Assembly (NCBI GenBank): GCA_030614645.1
Contig: JAUWTR010000065.1
Location: forward strand, 1-7,593
DNA: 7,593 nucleotides
Direction: 5' to 3'
Origin: Candidatus Aminicenantota bacterium
Lineage (GTDB): Bacteria > Acidobacteriota > Aminicenantia > Aminicenantales > Aminicenantaceae
Each line of letters starts with the position of its first letter. Position 1 is the stretch's first letter. This document shows, piece after piece, positions 6,249 to 7,593 of the stretch. The notes beneath the pieces were generated by a model. It was not told the DNA's origin, did no database searches, and worked only from the letters and a program-made list of their open reading frames with translations. The position numbers and the translations under genes are program-made.

Positions 6249-7358
6249 TCATTTCCTGTTTTTTCTCTGGCTGACTTGCATCATGTCTTCAAAAAAAGGC
6301 ATGATCTTGGTGGTTTGGAAACGAATTTCCTCCCAATTTTTTAAAGGAAAAGAACAGAAAGCCTCCACTATTTTAGGGTCGAATTGTGTGCCGGAATGTT
6401 TCTGGATTTCTTTTTTTGCATAAGAAAAGGTTCTTTCTTCTCTGTAGGGTCGGTGCGATGTGATTGCATCTAGAGCATCTGCCAGGGCAAAGATCCTTGC
6501 CTCTGATGGTATCTTTTTATTTTTAAGCTGTTTGGGGTATCCCTTGCCGTCATATCTTTCATGATGAAACAGAATAATATTCCCAACTTCTTTGACCAGT
6601 TTTATTTCTTTTATTAATCCATAACCGAGGGTAGGATGCCGTTTGATTTTTTCCCATTCTGGGGGTGAAAGAACACCGGGCTTTTTAAGAATTGAATCCG
6701 GGATAGCTATTTTACCTATATCATGGAGAAGAGCCCCTTTTTTTATGTTGTTGATAGTCACCTTGTCTTTAATCCCTAGGAGGCTGGCAAGTCTCAGGCT
6801 GTATTTTGCTACTGTTTGGGAATGGCTGAAAGTTTCTACATCCCGGAGGTCAAGAGCGGTCATTAGATTTTCTAAGGTAGAGTCATGAATTTCTTCCAGA
6901 TCTAAAGTTTTTCTGATGTTTTTTTGATGTTCGTGGTGATGTCTATTCAATTGTTTTTTATAGGCTTTATTTTTTTTAATTAGTAACTTCTTTTTTGATT
7001 CGTTTTTAAGGGCGGAATAGATACCGGCCAGATTGTTCGGGCTGGAAACATGGTCGATCAGACCCTTATCTAAAAGAGATATTGGAAGGTCGGGCTTTTT
7101 AAGATTTGTCAATAGCATTATTCCCAAATGTGGATTGAATGATTTTATATTATGGATGACACTGAGAGTATTGGTATTAAATGCGGTGAAACCAATTAGG
7201 ACAAGAGTGTAATTATTTGAGCTGAGAAGTTTAATTGTAGCTTCATTATAAGATTCTGCATTATCGACTTCAAATGATCTATTTGACAAAAAATTTAAGA
7301 GATATTTACTCTGCTTATCGTTTTTTTCGATAAGCAATATTCTTTTTTGGGCAGCCAT
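6249..7358 (-). CDS. HD-GYP cyclic-di-GMP phosphodiesterase with a degenerate receiver domain
   Basis: 369 residues from ATG 7358, chosen because KRILLIEKND then starts at residue 5, as in response regulators; an in-frame TTG at 7427 would add 23 residues but has no ribosome binding site. TGGA (7370-7367) lies 8 nt before the ATG. Residues 5-120 have a receiver-like fold, but the phospho-accepting aspartate is replaced (LVLIG, G56), the lysine near the end is replaced (DHVSSPNN), and the acidic pocket is reduced to E11 and D14; T84 is kept. A basic, histidine-containing helical linker (about 117-160) leads to an HD-GYP domain (about 160-357) with H179, HDIGK (212-216), the HH pair at 265-266, GKGYP (271-275), and ALADALDAITSHRPYR (291-306). 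The HD-GYP core looks intact, so c-di-GMP hydrolysis is likely. The gene ends 4 bp from the prmC stop on the other strand. No kinase or GGDEF gene is nearby. Confidence 0.92.
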   Translation of the reverse strand: MAAQKRILLIEKNDKQSKYLLNFLSNRSFEVDNAESYNEATIKLLSSNNYTLVLIGFTAFNTNTLSVIHNIKSFNPHLGIMLLTNLKKPDLPISLLDKGLIDHVSSPNNLAGIYSALKNESKKKLLIKKNKAYKKQLNRHHHEHQKNIRKTLDLEEIHDSTLENLMTALDLRDVETFSHSQTVAKYSLRLASLLGIKDKVTINNIKKGALLHDIGKIAIPDSILKKPGVLSPPEWEKIKRHPTLGYGLIKEIKLVKEVGNIILFHHERYDGKGYPKQLKNKKIPSEARIFALADALDAITSHRPYREERTFSYAKKEIQKHSGTQFDPKIVEAFCSFPLKNWEEIRFQTTKIMPFFEDMMQVSQRKNRK

Positions 7359-7375
7359 ATATTTTTTCCATGCAA

Positions 7376-7404
7376 ATAATACAAAGTTATCGGTAAATAG
7401 TAAA
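7376..7404 (-). promoter_or_regulatory. Putative promoter of the HD-GYP gene
   Basis: On the minus strand TTTACT (7404-7399) and TATTAT (7381-7376) are 17 nt apart. Transcription would start near 7369, leaving a leader of only about 10 nt that barely holds the TGGA ribosome binding site. If true, it supports ATG 7358 over TTG 7427, which would lie upstream of this transcript. Consensus match only. Confidence 0.35.
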
Positions 7405-7432
7405 TAGGAAATGAGGAACTCCCCCAACTTTT

Positions 7433-7497
7433 TTTAAATTTACAAAAGTTGTAAGGCATGGACACTGGTAAGTCCCTGCGAAAGACAGGGATTTCCC
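7433..7497 (+). repeat. Structured intergenic repeat, partial copy 2, inverted relative to copy 1
   Basis: Read on the plus strand, this stretch matches the reverse complement of about 3935-4000. Shared blocks include AAAAGTTGTAAGGC, ACTGGTAA and CGAAAGACAGGGATTTCCC, with only about five mismatches over the best 60 bases. It keeps one outer arm and a hairpin (TCCCTG 7473-7478, loop 7479-7485, CAGGGA 7486-7491). The other half of the 159-nt element is absent: homology stops after the run of C near 7498, where TAATCCC occurs twice (7501-7514). Homology also extends past the outer arm into AAAAGTTG (7444-7451), which can pair with CAACTTTT (7425-7432). Confidence 0.8.
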
Positions 7498-7593
7498 CCA
7501 TAATCCCTAATCCCACTTTTTCTCTATTATCTATTTTCAGAAATCTTTAAAAGTACAGTCGAAAATTTTCGGTATCCCAGTCCGGTCCCGGCG
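7498..7593. other. Right-edge non-coding stretch
   Basis: No gene can be supported here. It holds a direct repeat of TAATCCC (7501-7507 and 7508-7514) and a perfect 12-bp palindrome CGAAAATTTTCG (7560-7571). On the minus strand all three frames entering from the edge close between 7549 and 7527, so a gene on that strand could end here, but nothing identifies one. Confidence 0.3.

Noticed and set aside
6241..6423. Plus-strand open frame of 60 codons after prmC
   Set aside because: It is antisense to the conserved C-terminal part of the HD-GYP domain and has no family signature.
7359..7427. N-terminal extension of the HD-GYP protein from TTG 7427
   Set aside because: No Shine-Dalgarno precedes it, the receiver-like domain begins naturally after ATG 7358, and a putative promoter lies inside the extension.
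7547..7591. Possible C-terminal end of a minus-strand gene entering from the right edge, ending FRLYF
   Set aside because: The terminal phenylalanine recalls outer-membrane beta-barrels, but 14 residues are too few, and the other two frames are equally open for similar lengths.

Overview
The window looks like a chromosomal housekeeping stretch from an AT-rich, Gram-negative-type bacterium. The pointers are a secreted protein with a signal peptide, a CpsB/YwqE-type PHP phosphatase, an HD-GYP protein and an ECF-like sigma factor. Two proteins (651-1274 and 2581-3438) have the feel of families seen in Acidobacteria-related or candidate-phylum genomes, but the phylum cannot be fixed from the sequence and this placement is weak. 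I found no phage genes, transposase, tRNA, rRNA or CRISPR array.

Layout, left to right. (1) Plus strand, 1-1876: the 3' part of a PHP-type tyrosine phosphatase gene, overlapped by 4 nt by a predicted secreted protein of unknown function, then rsmD (16S rRNA guanine-N2 methyltransferase). (2) Minus strand, 1880-2386: a small sigma-70-family (ECF-like) factor, ending 3 bp from the rsmD stop. (3) Plus strand, 2581-3818, divergent from the sigma gene: an unknown protein with a GNAT-like motif, overlapped by 4 nt by a VanZ-like membrane protein. (4) 3819-4088: no gene, but a 159-nt structured palindromic repeat and the rpmE promoter. (5) Plus strand, 4089-6244: rpmE-prfA-prmC, a tight translation operon (ribosomal protein L31, release factor 1, and the methyltransferase that modifies release factors). 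(6) Minus strand, 6249-7358: an HD-GYP cyclic-di-GMP phosphodiesterase with a degenerate receiver domain, convergent with prmC and 4 bp from it. (7) 7359-7593: no complete gene; a putative promoter and a partial second copy of the repeat in inverted orientation.

Functional links: PrmC methylates the GGQ glutamine of the release factor encoded just upstream of it, and RsmD, L31, RF1 and PrmC are all part of translation. The sigma factor and the divergent unknown/VanZ-like pair share an intergenic region with a plausible promoter in each direction. The HD-GYP protein stands alone.

The most unusual observations are the structured repeat family (3826-3984 and 7433-7497), degenerate 9-bp tandem units straddling three plus-strand stop codons, a PrmC whose catalytic NPPY reads NLPY, and an HD-GYP regulator whose receiver has lost the phospho-accepting aspartate. 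None of these amounts to a clearly new multi-gene system; they are leads.
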